64,000 nt of DNA, taken from assembly GCA_003021785.1 (NCBI GenBank), contig PXQU01000013.1, forward strand, positions 124,001 to 188,000, in the 5' to 3' direction. Positions 41,584 to 50,971 of this stretch are shown in pieces (position 1 is the stretch's first letter; each line of letters starts with the position of its first letter). A program made the translations under genes and the position numbers. A model generated the notes under the pieces. The model did no database searches and was not told where the DNA came from. It saw nothing but the letters and a program-made list of their open reading frames with translations. Origin of the DNA: Halobacteriales archaeon QH_7_65_31. Its GTDB lineage: Archaea > Halobacteriota > Halobacteria > Halobacteriales > Haloarculaceae.

Positions 41584-43515
41584 ATGACGGTCCACGTCCT
41601 CGCAGACGAGCCAGCGCTCCTCCGCAACTGCCTGCCCCTCCGTGCCCGCGAGGTCGAGACGGCGACAGAACCGGATTCGGTTCGACCGGACCACGGCGAC
41701 GTCGTCGTGTGCCGTTCGCTGGCGGGGGAGCCGACGACAGCGGTCGTCCGTCGACTGGCGACCGATGCCGACGCGGTCGTCTTCGTCTACGAGACAGCCG
41801 AGGAGGCGACCGCCGCGTTCGACGCCGGAGCCGTCGCGACCGTTCCGGACCCGGCAGACGGCGGCTCGACGGAGCAGTTCGTGGCCGCGGTCGAGCGGCT
41901 TCGCCGGCGAGTCGACGAGGTCGTCTCGCCCGTCGCCGCCGCGCTCGACGATCACCCGGACCTGTTCTTCGCGTTCAGTCCCGGCGGGGAGATGCTGGAG
42001 TGGAACGACACGCTGAGTGCGGTCACGGGGTACAGCGACGCCGAGATCGCCGAAATGGCTCCCGGAGAGTTCTTCGGCCCGGCAGTCACCCCGGAGATCG
42101 AGGCGGCCATCGGACAGGCGTTCGTCGATGGCCGGACGGACACGACCGCGCCGATCCAGACCGCGGACGGCGAGACAGTGCCGTTCGAGTTCACCGCCCG
42201 GCTCGTGGAACGGGCAGACACACAGGCGATCGTCGGGAACGGTCGGCGACTGACGCGCGGTCAAACTGCCGACACGACGAGACCGACCGACGTCGAATCG
42301 CCCGCCGTCGAAGCCGAAGCGCCGGGATCCCCCGCGAACACGCAGATCATGGTCAGCCGGCTGTTCAGTGCGGTGATCGACGCGGTGGTCACGGCGGAGA
42401 CGCGGGAGACGGCCGAGCGGGCCGTCTGTGAGGCGGTCACCAGAGAGGGACTGTTCCGCTTCGCGTGGATCGGCGGCTACGACACCGACGTCGACCGCGT
42501 GGAGCCGCGGGCGTGGGCGGGAGACGGACAGGCGTATCTGGACGAACGACCGGAGCCGACGGCGCGAACGGAGTCACAGAAGACGGCGCTGTCGGTGGTG
42601 AGTAGCGACGAGCCGGTCGTCGTGTCCGATATAGCCAGCGACGACGCGGCCAGCATCTGGCGGGCGGCCGCGATGGAGAACGGACATCGGGCGGCGGTCG
42701 GCGTCCCGATCAAGCGAGAGGAGACGACCTACGGCTGCCTCTCGATCTACGCCGCGCGCCCCGGAGCGTTCGACGACATCGATCCGGCCGTGTTCGACAC
42801 GCTCGGCGCGCTGCTGGGATACGCCGTCCGGGCGACGGAGGTCCGACGCTCGCTGGTCGCCGACACCGCCGTCGAGATCCAGTTCGAGATCGTCGATCCC
42901 GACGCGTTCGTCGCACAGGCGGCGAAACAGACCGACGGCAGGCTCGATCTCATCGACGCCGTCGAGCGACCCGACGGAGCGATCGTGCAGCTGTTCACCG
43001 TTCGGGGGATTCCCGCGGACGTGCTTCGGGCACTGACTGCAGAGTCTCCCGTCCCGGTGGAGGTGATCGCCGACCGGGAGTCCGAGGTCCTCGCTCGGGC
43101 CACGATCGACGGCGACTCGATGACGCACGCACTGGCCGACGTCGGCGGAGAGATCACGTCGATCACCGCGGAGAACGGGAGCTGTCGGGTCAGTGCCCGA
43201 GTTCCCGAGACGGCGGAGATTCAGGCGGTGATCGCCCGACTCGACGATATCTTCGACATCGAACCGCTGTCGAAGCGGACGGTGAGCCACGAGTCGCTGC
43301 CGGACGCGAGCTTCAAGAACGGCGTGACCGACCGGCTCACCGACCGACAGCTGGAGGTGATACGGATGGCGTACAACGCCGGGTTCTTCGAGTGGCCCCG
43401 CGAGCTGAGCGGCGACGAGATGGCCGAGCTACTGGACGTGTCCGCGCCGACGTTCCACCAACACCGTCGTGCCGCGTTAGCGACGCTTCTCGGTGTCGTG
43501 TTCGACGACACCTAA
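41584..43515 (+). CDS. Bat-type sensor/regulator (PAS-GAF-HTH_10)
   Basis: A 643-aa protein from the ATG at 41584. It has a receiver-like N terminus (about 1-115) without an obvious phospho-Asp, then a PAS domain (HPDLFFAFSPGGEMLEWNDTL, about 128-235) and a GAF domain (about 265-410). A bacterio-opsin-activator domain (about 415-560) and a C-terminal HTH_10 (LTDRQLEVIRMAYNAGFFEW ... TFHQHRRAALATLL) complete it. Relatives respond to oxygen, light or redox. The target may be the subtilase gene downstream. Confidence 0.87.
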   Translation: MTVHVLADEPALLRNCLPLRAREVETATEPDSVRPDHGDVVVCRSLAGEPTTAVVRRLATDADAVVFVYETAEEATAAFDAGAVATVPDPADGGSTEQFVAAVERLRRRVDEVVSPVAAALDDHPDLFFAFSPGGEMLEWNDTLSAVTGYSDAEIAEMAPGEFFGPAVTPEIEAAIGQAFVDGRTDTTAPIQTADGETVPFEFTARLVERADTQAIVGNGRRLTRGQTADTTRPTDVESPAVEAEAPGSPANTQIMVSRLFSAVIDAVVTAETRETAERAVCEAVTREGLFRFAWIGGYDTDVDRVEPRAWAGDGQAYLDERPEPTARTESQKTALSVVSSDEPVVVSDIASDDAASIWRAAAMENGHRAAVGVPIKREETTYGCLSIYAARPGAFDDIDPAVFDTLGALLGYAVRATEVRRSLVADTAVEIQFEIVDPDAFVAQAAKQTDGRLDLIDAVERPDGAIVQLFTVRGIPADVLRALTAESPVPVEVIADRESEVLARATIDGDSMTHALADVGGEITSITAENGSCRVSARVPETAEIQAVIARLDDIFDIEPLSKRTVSHESLPDASFKNGVTDRLTDRQLEVIRMAYNAGFFEWPRELSGDEMAELLDVSAPTFHQHRRAALATLLGVVFDDT

Positions 43516-43704
43516 TATGGTAGGTTACCACGGAATCGTACTGAGCGACCTTCTGTCGGATAGTAACCCGATTGAGAGACAAACACTACCATAGAATAGC
43601 AGGCCCCATCACAAATGCTAACACAGTTGAACTCGCCTGAGAGGCGTTCTCTCCCGTGATCTCGTCTTCCGTCACGATCTTGATGTCGAACACACCAGTT
43701 TGGT

Positions 43705-43726
43705 AGAGAGACTAATACGGCTCTCT
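43705..43726. promoter_or_regulatory. Inverted repeat at the subtilase promoter
   Basis: AGAGAG-actaatacgg-CTCTCT, with the TATA-like TAATAC inside and about 30 nt before the subtilase ATG. It could be an operator for a regulator such as the adjacent Bat-like protein. The 230-bp gap holds no other gene. Confidence 0.35.
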
Positions 43727-43745
43727 CAGAGTTCGGCGTGTAGCG

Positions 43746-46514
43746 ATGACCGACGACGACATGAATCTGACGCGGCGTAGCTTCGGAAAGGTAACTCTGG
43801 CGGGACTCGGTCTCGCGGGGCTCTCGGGGACGGGAGCCGCGGGGACAAGTGAGTACGACCCGACGTTCCGAAACTGGCGGGCACGGGAGGCAAGTCAGGT
43901 CTGGGAGCGCGGCTATCGCGGTCGTCCGGATCGGACAGTGGCGATCACCGACTCCGGCGTCGAGGCGAGACACCCGGATCTGGGCCCGTGGAACGGCGTC
44001 CGGGCGACAGTCCGTGACGGTGAGCTCGTCCTGCCGAAGAACGAGCGCGAACGGATCGCCGCCGACGCGCCGACCGACACGTACGCCGGAACGGCCGGCC
44101 CGGGATCGTTCGCCAACCCGGACCGAGCCGTCCACGAGTTCACCACGCCAGACGATGTCGAGGCGATCGAGGCGACATTGACGTGGACGCCCGATGACGT
44201 GCAGGGCAACGGCGAGGACCTTGAGCTGTACCTCGACCGGAAGACGAGCGACGGGTGGGAGCGGGTCGCCGCCGCGACCGCGAGCGGCCAGCCGGAGATC
44301 GTGACGAGCTACGTCGCACCCGCCCAGCAGTACCGACTCGTCGCCGAGACGTGGCTCAACGCCGCCGCGGAGTACGAGATCACGGCGGAGTACTTCGTCT
44401 ACGAGGGGCAGTTCGAAGCAGCCGACCCGAGTACAGTGTTCGACGACGTCGGACACGGCCCGACCGATCCGAAGATCGTCGGCTGGTTCGACGAGGGCGC
44501 ACGCTACGGCAGCTACGACGAGCCGCGCGATCCGAACGGCCACGGCTCACACTGCGCGTCGATCATGGCCGGGACGGGTCGTGCAACGACCATCGACACG
44601 GACTCTGTCACGACCGAGGAGCCGGGCGAAGTGCTCCTCCTCGGTGACACCAGAGAGTACGACGTGACTGCGCCAGCGGGAACGAACGTGTTCGCGTCGG
44701 TGTACGGAACTGCAGTCGAGATCGTCATCGAAGGGCCGGACGGGCGGGAGCTCGACAGCACGTCGATCACCAGCGACTCTGCGATCAACGAGAACGCCAT
44801 CGCGGAGGCGGCCGTCGAGACGGACGGCGATTACACCGTGATCGTCCGTCCGGTGGACGGGCTGGACGTGCCCGCCCGCGTGGACGCCGCGAGCGTCGGT
44901 CGGACGGAAGATCCGGAGACCGTGAACGGTGACCGGACGGGCGAGCCGACCGGACTCCATACGGGGCTCGCGCCCGACCAGAGCATCGTCGGACTACAGG
45001 GACTCTCCGGGCCGGCCGGGCAGCTGGCGAAGTTCGCCGACTCCTTCGTCGAGTACTTCGATATCCGTGCGGTCAACATGTCGTGGGGCTACACCGGCGG
45101 GCTGCCGCTCGGCAGCGCAGGCGGCATCCTCGACTCGATCCCGTCTGGGATCCGCGACATCACGGAGGCGGGAATCCTGACCGTCGCCGCGGCCGGCAAC
45201 GCGGCGACACCGTTCAACGGGAACGGCTCTCCAGCCGTCGCCGACGAAGCGGTGTCGGTGTGTGCGACCGGTGCGTACGACGGGCTGACGGCCTACTCCT
45301 CGGGCGGGATCGGCGCGATCGACGAGGACGAGAACGAGACGTATATGAAACCCGACGTGGCCGCGCCGGGCGGAAAGGTCGACGACGTGATCGATGCGGC
45401 GAAGACGGGAGCGCCCGACGCCAGCGAGAGCGAGCAGCCGGCGATACGAGAGTACACGGGGAAGGCCGGGACCTCGATGGCGACCCCGTTCACGACAGGT
45501 GTGACGGGCCTGCTCGCGCAGGCCATGGAAGAGGACGCGCCGACCGACGTCGCGCTCCCGGAGCCGACGGCGACGACCTTCGACGACGTGATGCGACTGA
45601 AGCAGGTCCTGCTGGCGACCGCCAGCGAGACCGCGTTCATGGCCGCACCGTACCACCGCGCCCACGCGCCGACCTACGACTTCGGCGGCCGAGATCCGTA
45701 CGAGGGCTACGGTCGCGTCAACCCCGCCGCGGCGGTCGACGCCGTCACGCGCGACATCACCGGGACGACCGACGTGACCCTCGGGAGCAATCTGCCCGAC
45801 GACCAGCGCGCGGCGGCCGGCTACGTCCAGACCGGTCCCGGAACGGTAACGGCGTCGGTGAGCTTCGACTACTACTCCGGCGGCAACGACGGGGCGGCGC
45901 TCGGAGAGCCACATGTCGACCTGTTCGTCTACGATCTGGAGAACCCAGACGACCACGGCGAACCGAACGTCGTCGCCCGGGCACAGGGGCTCTCGGGCGA
46001 CGCCGAGACGACGGTTTCGGTCTCACGAGACGCCGAGCAGCGGACGTTCGCCGTCGTCGCCAAGCTCGTCGACATCCCCGGCGTCGTGAACGGCGACGAC
46101 GTGCAGGCGCATCTCACGCTCGACGTGAGTACCGACGACACCGTCTTCGTCTCCGGATCGCGGACGGACGACGGCTCGCTGTTCACGGGCGGCCAGACGG
46201 ACGAGATCTCACTGACGGTGAATCCGTCCGAGACGGGGACGTTCCGTGACGTGGTTCCCGGCGAGTGGACGGTGCTGACGGAGTACTCCGACGACGTCGA
46301 GCGCGTCGAATCGGACGGCGACGTGACCTACGTCTACTTCGGCGAGGTCGAGGCCGACACCGAGACGACGGTGAGCTACCTCGCGGAAGCACCCGCTGGG
46401 GCGGCGAGCTCGAACGCCTACACCTTCGGTCCGACGGCGGTCGAGACGGAAGACGGGTGGGTGACCGTCGACGGAACGAGCGACACGAACGTCGTGGCCG
46501 GAACGGAGACCTGA
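43746..46514 (+). CDS. Tat-exported subtilisin-family serine protease (halolysin-like)
   Basis: A 922-aa protein. The twin-arginine signal is LTRRSFGKVTLAG, with a hydrophobic core to about residue 32. The S8 catalytic residues are D69 (ITDSGVEARHPDLG), H266 (NGHGSHCAS), N485 (AAAGNAATPF) and S577 (GTSMATPF). Asp and His are about 200 residues apart, and His and Asn more than 200, because two beta-rich inserts (about 125-220 and 295-385) interrupt the catalytic domain. Beta-rich C-terminal domains follow (about 675-922). Secreted proteolysis is expected. No lipobox is seen. Confidence 0.88.
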   Translation: MTDDDMNLTRRSFGKVTLAGLGLAGLSGTGAAGTSEYDPTFRNWRAREASQVWERGYRGRPDRTVAITDSGVEARHPDLGPWNGVRATVRDGELVLPKNERERIAADAPTDTYAGTAGPGSFANPDRAVHEFTTPDDVEAIEATLTWTPDDVQGNGEDLELYLDRKTSDGWERVAAATASGQPEIVTSYVAPAQQYRLVAETWLNAAAEYEITAEYFVYEGQFEAADPSTVFDDVGHGPTDPKIVGWFDEGARYGSYDEPRDPNGHGSHCASIMAGTGRATTIDTDSVTTEEPGEVLLLGDTREYDVTAPAGTNVFASVYGTAVEIVIEGPDGRELDSTSITSDSAINENAIAEAAVETDGDYTVIVRPVDGLDVPARVDAASVGRTEDPETVNGDRTGEPTGLHTGLAPDQSIVGLQGLSGPAGQLAKFADSFVEYFDIRAVNMSWGYTGGLPLGSAGGILDSIPSGIRDITEAGILTVAAAGNAATPFNGNGSPAVADEAVSVCATGAYDGLTAYSSGGIGAIDEDENETYMKPDVAAPGGKVDDVIDAAKTGAPDASESEQPAIREYTGKAGTSMATPFTTGVTGLLAQAMEEDAPTDVALPEPTATTFDDVMRLKQVLLATASETAFMAAPYHRAHAPTYDFGGRDPYEGYGRVNPAAAVDAVTRDITGTTDVTLGSNLPDDQRAAAGYVQTGPGTVTASVSFDYYSGGNDGAALGEPHVDLFVYDLENPDDHGEPNVVARAQGLSGDAETTVSVSRDAEQRTFAVVAKLVDIPGVVNGDDVQAHLTLDVSTDDTVFVSGSRTDDGSLFTGGQTDEISLTVNPSETGTFRDVVPGEWTVLTEYSDDVERVESDGDVTYVYFGEVEADTETTVSYLAEAPAGAASSNAYTFGPTAVETEDGWVTVDGTSDTNVVAGTET

Positions 46515-46630
46515 AGCCAGTATAAACCGTTCCCGCCGGCGGTCGTCCGTCAGCGGGATTGCTGTACGCGCCGTCGATGGTTCGCTCGCTGGTGGTTCGT
46601 CCGCGGTGGTACGATCGAGTCAGAGCGTCG

Positions 46631-46810
46631 TTAGCCGTCGCGTTCGCGCCGCTTCACCCGTCGTCGGTACTCGCCGTAGCGGTCCTCCGGGTTGTACGGG
46701 GCAGGTGCGCTGTTTTCCGTCTCGGCCCCGCAGTCGGGACACGTCTCCGCGAGCGTGTACCGCGGTCGCTCGTGGACGGACGCGCCACAGACGCGGATAT
46801 CGGCTTTCAT
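46631..46810 (-). CDS. nop10: H/ACA RNP protein Nop10
   Basis: A 59-aa protein read from ATG 46810. Its two zinc knuckles are V-C-G-A and C-P-D-C-G; the conserved tyrosine-containing stretch RPRYTLAETCP and the PYNPEDRYGEYRRRVKRR tail are Nop10 signatures. It binds Cbf5 for rRNA pseudouridylation. It begins one base after the eif2a stop, the standard archaeal pairing. The PAC2 gene usually found next to it is displaced. Confidence 0.92.
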   Translation of the reverse strand: MKADIRVCGASVHERPRYTLAETCPDCGAETENSAPAPYNPEDRYGEYRRRVKRRERDG

Positions 46811-46811
46811 C

Positions 46812-47612
46812 TCAGTCGGCTTCCGTGCGGCGGTCGCGGTGGAACGCCGCGTCCCCGCCGGCGGCCGTGATCGCGTCGCTCGCGCGGTCCGCGCTCGCTT
46901 CGAGCTGGGTCTCGGCGTCGTCGTAGTTCGGGGCCTGCACGCGGATGCGGTACTCCGGTGCGCCGACGTAGGTCACGTCGAGTTCCACCTCGTCGGGGAC
47001 CGAATCGCTTCCCGCCGCGGCTTCGAGCGCCGCGCGGACGTCCTCGACGCCGTCCGGGTTCGGTGACGTGAGATCGACGTAGCCGGTCACCGTCACGTAC
47101 GGAACGGAGACGTTCTTGCGCGCCGTCTCGACGAGCGTGTCGGTCTCGTCGTCCGAGAGGTCCGTCGGATCGAGCGCCTCCGGCCCGTGGATCGCGGCCT
47201 GCTCGAAGCCGGCGTACATACTGCCGAACTCCTCGACCAGCTCGCCGGCGACGGAGGCGAACTGCTCGTCCGTGATGTCCTCGCCGAAGGCGATCTCCAT
47301 CCACTTGTCGGCCTTCTGCTCGTTCTTCCACGCCTGAATCGCGTCGGAACGCTGGTGGTCGTTGACGTCCTTGATCGAGAGATCGACCTGCTGGCTCGAC
47401 GTATCGACGTCGAGCACTTTGCAGACGACTACGTCGTCGACGGTAACGTGGTCACGGACGTTCTTGATCCAGCCACTTGCGACCTCGCTGACGTGGACGA
47501 GTCCGCGCGTCTCCTCGTACTCGAGGAGATCGACGAAGACGCCGAAATCCTCGATTTCGTCCACCTCGCCGACGACGAGCTCACCGGAATCGGGCCAGCC
47601 TGAGTACTGCAT
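46812..47612 (-). CDS. eif2a: Translation initiation factor 2 subunit alpha
   Basis: A 266-aa protein. Residues about 10-85 form an S1 domain ([25 protein letters not shown]), then a helical domain (about 90-170) and an alpha-beta C-terminal domain that contacts the gamma subunit. It starts [11 protein letters not shown], the conserved N terminus. It helps bring initiator tRNA to the ribosome. It lies in the chain rpl44e-rps27e-eif2a-nop10. Confidence 0.95.
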   Translation of the reverse strand: MQYSGWPDSGELVVGEVDEIEDFGVFVDLLEYEETRGLVHVSEVASGWIKNVRDHVTVDDVVVCKVLDVDTSSQQVDLSIKDVNDHQRSDAIQAWKNEQKADKWMEIAFGEDITDEQFASVAGELVEEFGSMYAGFEQAAIHGPEALDPTDLSDDETDTLVETARKNVSVPYVTVTGYVDLTSPNPDGVEDVRAALEAAAGSDSVPDEVELDVTYVGAPEYRIRVQAPNYDDAETQLEASADRASDAITAAGGDAAFHRDRRTEAD

Positions 47613-47670
47613 ACCGGAAACTAACGGTGTCGAATGAATAAACGGTTCGTGATGAGAACGGGACGACGGG

Positions 47671-47862
47671 TTACGCGAGCGGATCGGTCGTTCGGTCCTC
47701 GACGACATCGACGACCTCGCCTTCGAGCGTGCCGATACCACCGGTCGGCGTCACGAGCGTGTGGCCACAGACGGCACACGAGACCTCGTTCGAGGGCTTC
47801 TCGAAGACGATCTGTTCGTTCTCGCAGTCGGGACAGGCGACGGTGAGGAAGCTCCCCGCCAT
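47671..47862 (-). CDS. rps27e: Ribosomal protein eS27
   Basis: A 63-aa protein starting [17 protein letters not shown]. The zinc ribbon is C-P-D-C and C-A-V-C-G, followed by [18 protein letters not shown], all typical of eS27. Its ATG overlaps the rpl44e stop (ATTA on the forward strand), so the two are coupled. Confidence 0.95.
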   Translation of the reverse strand: MAGSFLTVACPDCENEQIVFEKPSNEVSCAVCGHTLVTPTGGIGTLEGEVVDVVEDRTTDPLA

Positions 47863-48143
47863 TATTCCTGGAACTCCAGTCGTCCGGCGCGCCATCCCTC
47901 ACGCAGGTGGGCCTTCCCGCAGTCGGCACAGCGGTACTTCAGGTCCGTCTTCTTGGTGGGCTTGTCCCCACCGGGGACCTTCGAGAAGCGACCGGCGTTG
48001 CCGATGACGGAGCGGCCGCGTCGGGTCTTCCGCTGATCGTGGGTCATCCCGGAGGAGCGTCCGGTTCGGACCTTCTCCACCTCGTGTTCGTGGTGTGCGT
48101 TGCAGTGCGGGCAGTACGTGTTGAATCGGCGTGGCATCTGCAT
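47862..48143 (-). CDS. rpl44e: Ribosomal protein eL44 (eL42)
   Basis: A 93-aa protein: [20 protein letters not shown], a basic centre ([21 protein letters not shown]) and a C-terminal knuckle [16 protein letters not shown]. It occupies the tRNA exit (E) site of the large subunit. It is first in the leftward translation operon. Confidence 0.95.
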   Translation of the reverse strand: MQMPRRFNTYCPHCNAHHEHEVEKVRTGRSSGMTHDQRKTRRGRSVIGNAGRFSKVPGGDKPTKKTDLKYRCADCGKAHLREGWRAGRLEFQE

Positions 48144-48325
48144 TGTTGTTGTCCGGGCTAACGCAGCCCGCGTTAAAAGCCGTGTGATTCGATGGATTCG
48201 ACCGAGACAGCGGTAGGCCGTCCGTCGAACCAGCTCCGGTGTCGGCTTCCGCGACGAGCATGTTCCGAGACGAGCCGCGCGGGTCGCTCCGAAGTGTTTA
48301 GTATCACATTCGCCAATACGTGGCT

Positions 48326-48592
48326 ATGAGGCGTCTCATCATCCACGGCGATCCGGGGATCCGGAAGGGAGCCGTCATCGAGCTGGACGGCGAGGAGCTC
48401 TACTGCTTTTCCGTGACGCGAAACGGTGACTGGCACGGTCCCGACGAGGTCCAGCTCTGGTGTACCGTCGGCGCCGAGTCCGAGGAAGCGACGTTCGCTC
48501 GCCGCGACTTCGTTCCGATGCATCTCGACGTCGAGACCGTCGACGCCGAGGCGGTCGAAGTCATCAACGCGAAGGGAGCACTCGCTGTCTGA
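48326..48592 (+). CDS. HAH_0734 family protein
   Basis: An 88-aa protein (MRRLIIHGDPGIRKGAVIELDGE ... WHGPDEVQLWCTVG) matching the small haloarchaeal HAH_0734 family, which is usually next to rpl44e as here. The ATG at 48326 is preferred over the GTG at 48320. Function unknown; it looks like a compact beta protein. Confidence 0.85.
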   Translation: MRRLIIHGDPGIRKGAVIELDGEELYCFSVTRNGDWHGPDEVQLWCTVGAESEEATFARRDFVPMHLDVETVDAEAVEVINAKGALAV

Positions 48593-48607
48593 GCCATACC
48601 CCACCGA

Positions 48608-50887
48608 TTACTCTCCTGACGCGCCCGAGGTGACCCGGTAGAGAGTCACGTCGCCGCGCTCGATCGGCTCGACGCCGTCGAGCGAGTCGACCGTGATATC
48701 GCCGTATTTCTCCCGCTCTACTGGCCCGACGTAGATGTAGCGAACGTCGTACTGCTCGATGAGCCGACGCTGTGTCGCCGGCTCGCCGGTGTAGAGACGC
48801 AACACGTCGGTGACGCGCTGTTCGTACGCCTCGGGCGAGCGGTACTGGCGTTCGTGATACCAGCCGGCGACCGTCGGGACGCCGGTGAGACTCGCCGGTG
48901 CACTCGCCCCCTTTCCGGCGGACGGTCGCCAGCGGTAGCCTGCCGGTGCGGCCGTCACGACGGTCGGTCGGCCGTCGAGTCGGCTGAGATACTCGATCGC
49001 CGGCGCTTCGCCGGCGTGGCGAACCTCGACGAACGCCGTCGCGTCGAGGGTCGGACCCCGTTCGTTCGCGGTCGGACTCGCCCCGTCGAGGTGAGAAGGA
49101 ACGGCGAGCGCGCCGTACAGTCCGGTCGTCACGACGAGCACGGCGAGGAGAATCCGACCGGCGATCGCCGTCCGTCGCCCGACCGTCGGTTCGCCCGCCC
49201 GCTCACGGACGAGTCCGGCGAGTCGAACGAGCGCGAGTGCCGCCGCCGCCGCCCACAGCACCCACACCTGTGCGTAGAGCTTGAACACGGTGTTGAGCCG
49301 CGAGTCGGGCGACTGCGGCTCGGCGATGTAGACGAACGCCACGAGGACGACGATACCAGCACCCGCGACGGTGAGGAGCGTCTCGTAGCCCGCCTGCTCG
49401 GTGCGCAGGAGGAGCCAGCCGACGAGCAGTAGGGGCGCGGCGAGTGCAACGACCGGGGCATCGAACGCGAGACCGACGACGACGAGCAGCACCGTCCCGA
49501 CGCCGGCGACCTGTCTGAGCCGACCGTCGAATCCGGCCCGTCCCCGGACGGTGAGATACGCACCGAACGCGAGCAGAAACCCGCCGTGGACGACCAGTAG
49601 CTCGCCGAGTCCGGCGCGGTCGGGGAGGAAACCGATCGGGCGACTCGACACGCTGCCGAGCCAGAACGGGAGAGTCCACGCGACCGCGAGCAGTACTGTC
49701 ACGCCGGCGAGCAGCAGCGCCGTTCCGAGCCGTATTCCCTCGGTACGGAGCCGATCGGTCGGCTCCGTCGGCTCGTCGGTCGCGGGAACGGCTCCGGTAG
49801 CGAGCGAGCGCGGCGCGGCGGGCGCGAGCGCGAAGACCAACGCGGGGAGACCCAGCGCCGCGGTCGGGAGCGCCCACGTGTTGACGACACCGATGTAGCC
49901 GGCGACCGGCGGGACGAGACCGAACGCGAGCAGGCGACGACGCCCTATCTCGGCGGCGGGCGTCTGCCAGTAGACGTACAACAGCCCGACGACGAGCAGC
50001 AGAAGCGGCACGTCCATCATGTGAGCGTGGAGATCGCCGTTCAGGTAGGCGAACAGCGGGAACTCCGTGATCGCGCCGTCGATGAGCCGAGAGGCCGGCC
50101 AGTAGAAGAAGTCGCTTGGCGTCCACGCGACGAACGTCGACACTTCCTCCGGTCCCAGCCCGGCGGCGCTCGCGAACGGGCGGGCGAGTCCGTCGGGGAG
50201 GAGCCAGCCGACGACCTGTAACGCGGTGTAGAGGTTCGACGCGAGCCCGAAGAAGAACGCCGCAAGTCCACCGGCGGCGATCGCCGAGTAGCCACCGTCG
50301 TCAGCGACCATCGCAGCGAGTCCGTAGACAGCCGACACGGCGGCTCCGTAAAAGCCCGCTAGCGCGAGGTTGTACGCGTACCGCGGGGCCGTCGAGAGCA
50401 GCTCCGTGAGGAGCGCGGCGATGACGTGTCCCCCGTAGTAGTACCGGATCGGCTCGTTGGCGAACCACATGTCCTCGGGCGGGAGCGTATCGGTTCGCAG
50501 CAGTGAGCGAAGCAGCCCGAAGTCGAGGAACTTCTCGCCGCCGAGCGGGGCGACGCCGGGGTCGAACGCGCGGAGCAGGACGATGAGACCGAAGCCGAGC
50601 AGGAAGATTAGGGCCGGACCCACCGCCTTCCGCGGGGTGACGGGAGCACCGAACCGGTAGCTCGCGGCCGCGAGCCCGAGCAGGACGACGGCGGCGACGG
50701 GAAGCCCGAACAGTCCCGGAATCATCCCGAGGAGGAAGCCGCCGAGACCGAGCGCCGCGAAGGCGATCGGGAGCGTGAAGCCGGCTCCGCGAGCCGTCGA
50801 GCCGAACACGCGAGCCGACAGCGGGAGCGCGATCGCCCCGAGCGTGAGATAACCGGCGGCCCACAGGACGACGAGACCGTACTCCAT
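48608..50887 (-). CDS. DUF2298 multi-span membrane protein (possible glycosyltransferase)
   Basis: A 759-aa protein with about 15-17 hydrophobic segments. The family-defining triple tyrosine occurs in NEPIRYYYGGHVIAALL. A soluble C-terminal part (about 610-759) includes a periplasmic-type alpha/beta domain ending VDSLDGVEPIERGDVTLYRV. DUF2298/YYY-domain proteins are thought to be lipid-linked sugar transferases of the GT-C type. The adjacent, oppositely oriented GT2 and GtrA genes support a role in cell-surface glycosylation. Confidence 0.82.
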   Translation of the reverse strand: MEYGLVVLWAAGYLTLGAIALPLSARVFGSTARGAGFTLPIAFAALGLGGFLLGMIPGLFGLPVAAVVLLGLAAASYRFGAPVTPRKAVGPALIFLLGFGLIVLLRAFDPGVAPLGGEKFLDFGLLRSLLRTDTLPPEDMWFANEPIRYYYGGHVIAALLTELLSTAPRYAYNLALAGFYGAAVSAVYGLAAMVADDGGYSAIAAGGLAAFFFGLASNLYTALQVVGWLLPDGLARPFASAAGLGPEEVSTFVAWTPSDFFYWPASRLIDGAITEFPLFAYLNGDLHAHMMDVPLLLLVVGLLYVYWQTPAAEIGRRRLLAFGLVPPVAGYIGVVNTWALPTAALGLPALVFALAPAAPRSLATGAVPATDEPTEPTDRLRTEGIRLGTALLLAGVTVLLAVAWTLPFWLGSVSSRPIGFLPDRAGLGELLVVHGGFLLAFGAYLTVRGRAGFDGRLRQVAGVGTVLLVVVGLAFDAPVVALAAPLLLVGWLLLRTEQAGYETLLTVAGAGIVVLVAFVYIAEPQSPDSRLNTVFKLYAQVWVLWAAAAALALVRLAGLVRERAGEPTVGRRTAIAGRILLAVLVVTTGLYGALAVPSHLDGASPTANERGPTLDATAFVEVRHAGEAPAIEYLSRLDGRPTVVTAAPAGYRWRPSAGKGASAPASLTGVPTVAGWYHERQYRSPEAYEQRVTDVLRLYTGEPATQRRLIEQYDVRYIYVGPVEREKYGDITVDSLDGVEPIERGDVTLYRVTSGASGE

Positions 50888-50971
50888 TACCGTCTCCTCA
50901 GACTCGCTCGGAATACGTCTTGTGGAGTTCCCATCGAACTGCTTTTGCTCCCCGCTGTGCGAGTGGCCGGC

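Noticed and set aside
43516-43593. TATGGTAG ... CTACCATA inverted repeat after the Bat-like gene
   Set aside because: The arms are about 60 nt apart and only 8 bp long; too weak to call an insertion end or terminator.
45083-46249. 388-aa Arg-rich frame within the subtilase gene
   Set aside because: It lies in the +1 frame of the protease and has the low-complexity Arg/Gly character of shadow frames.
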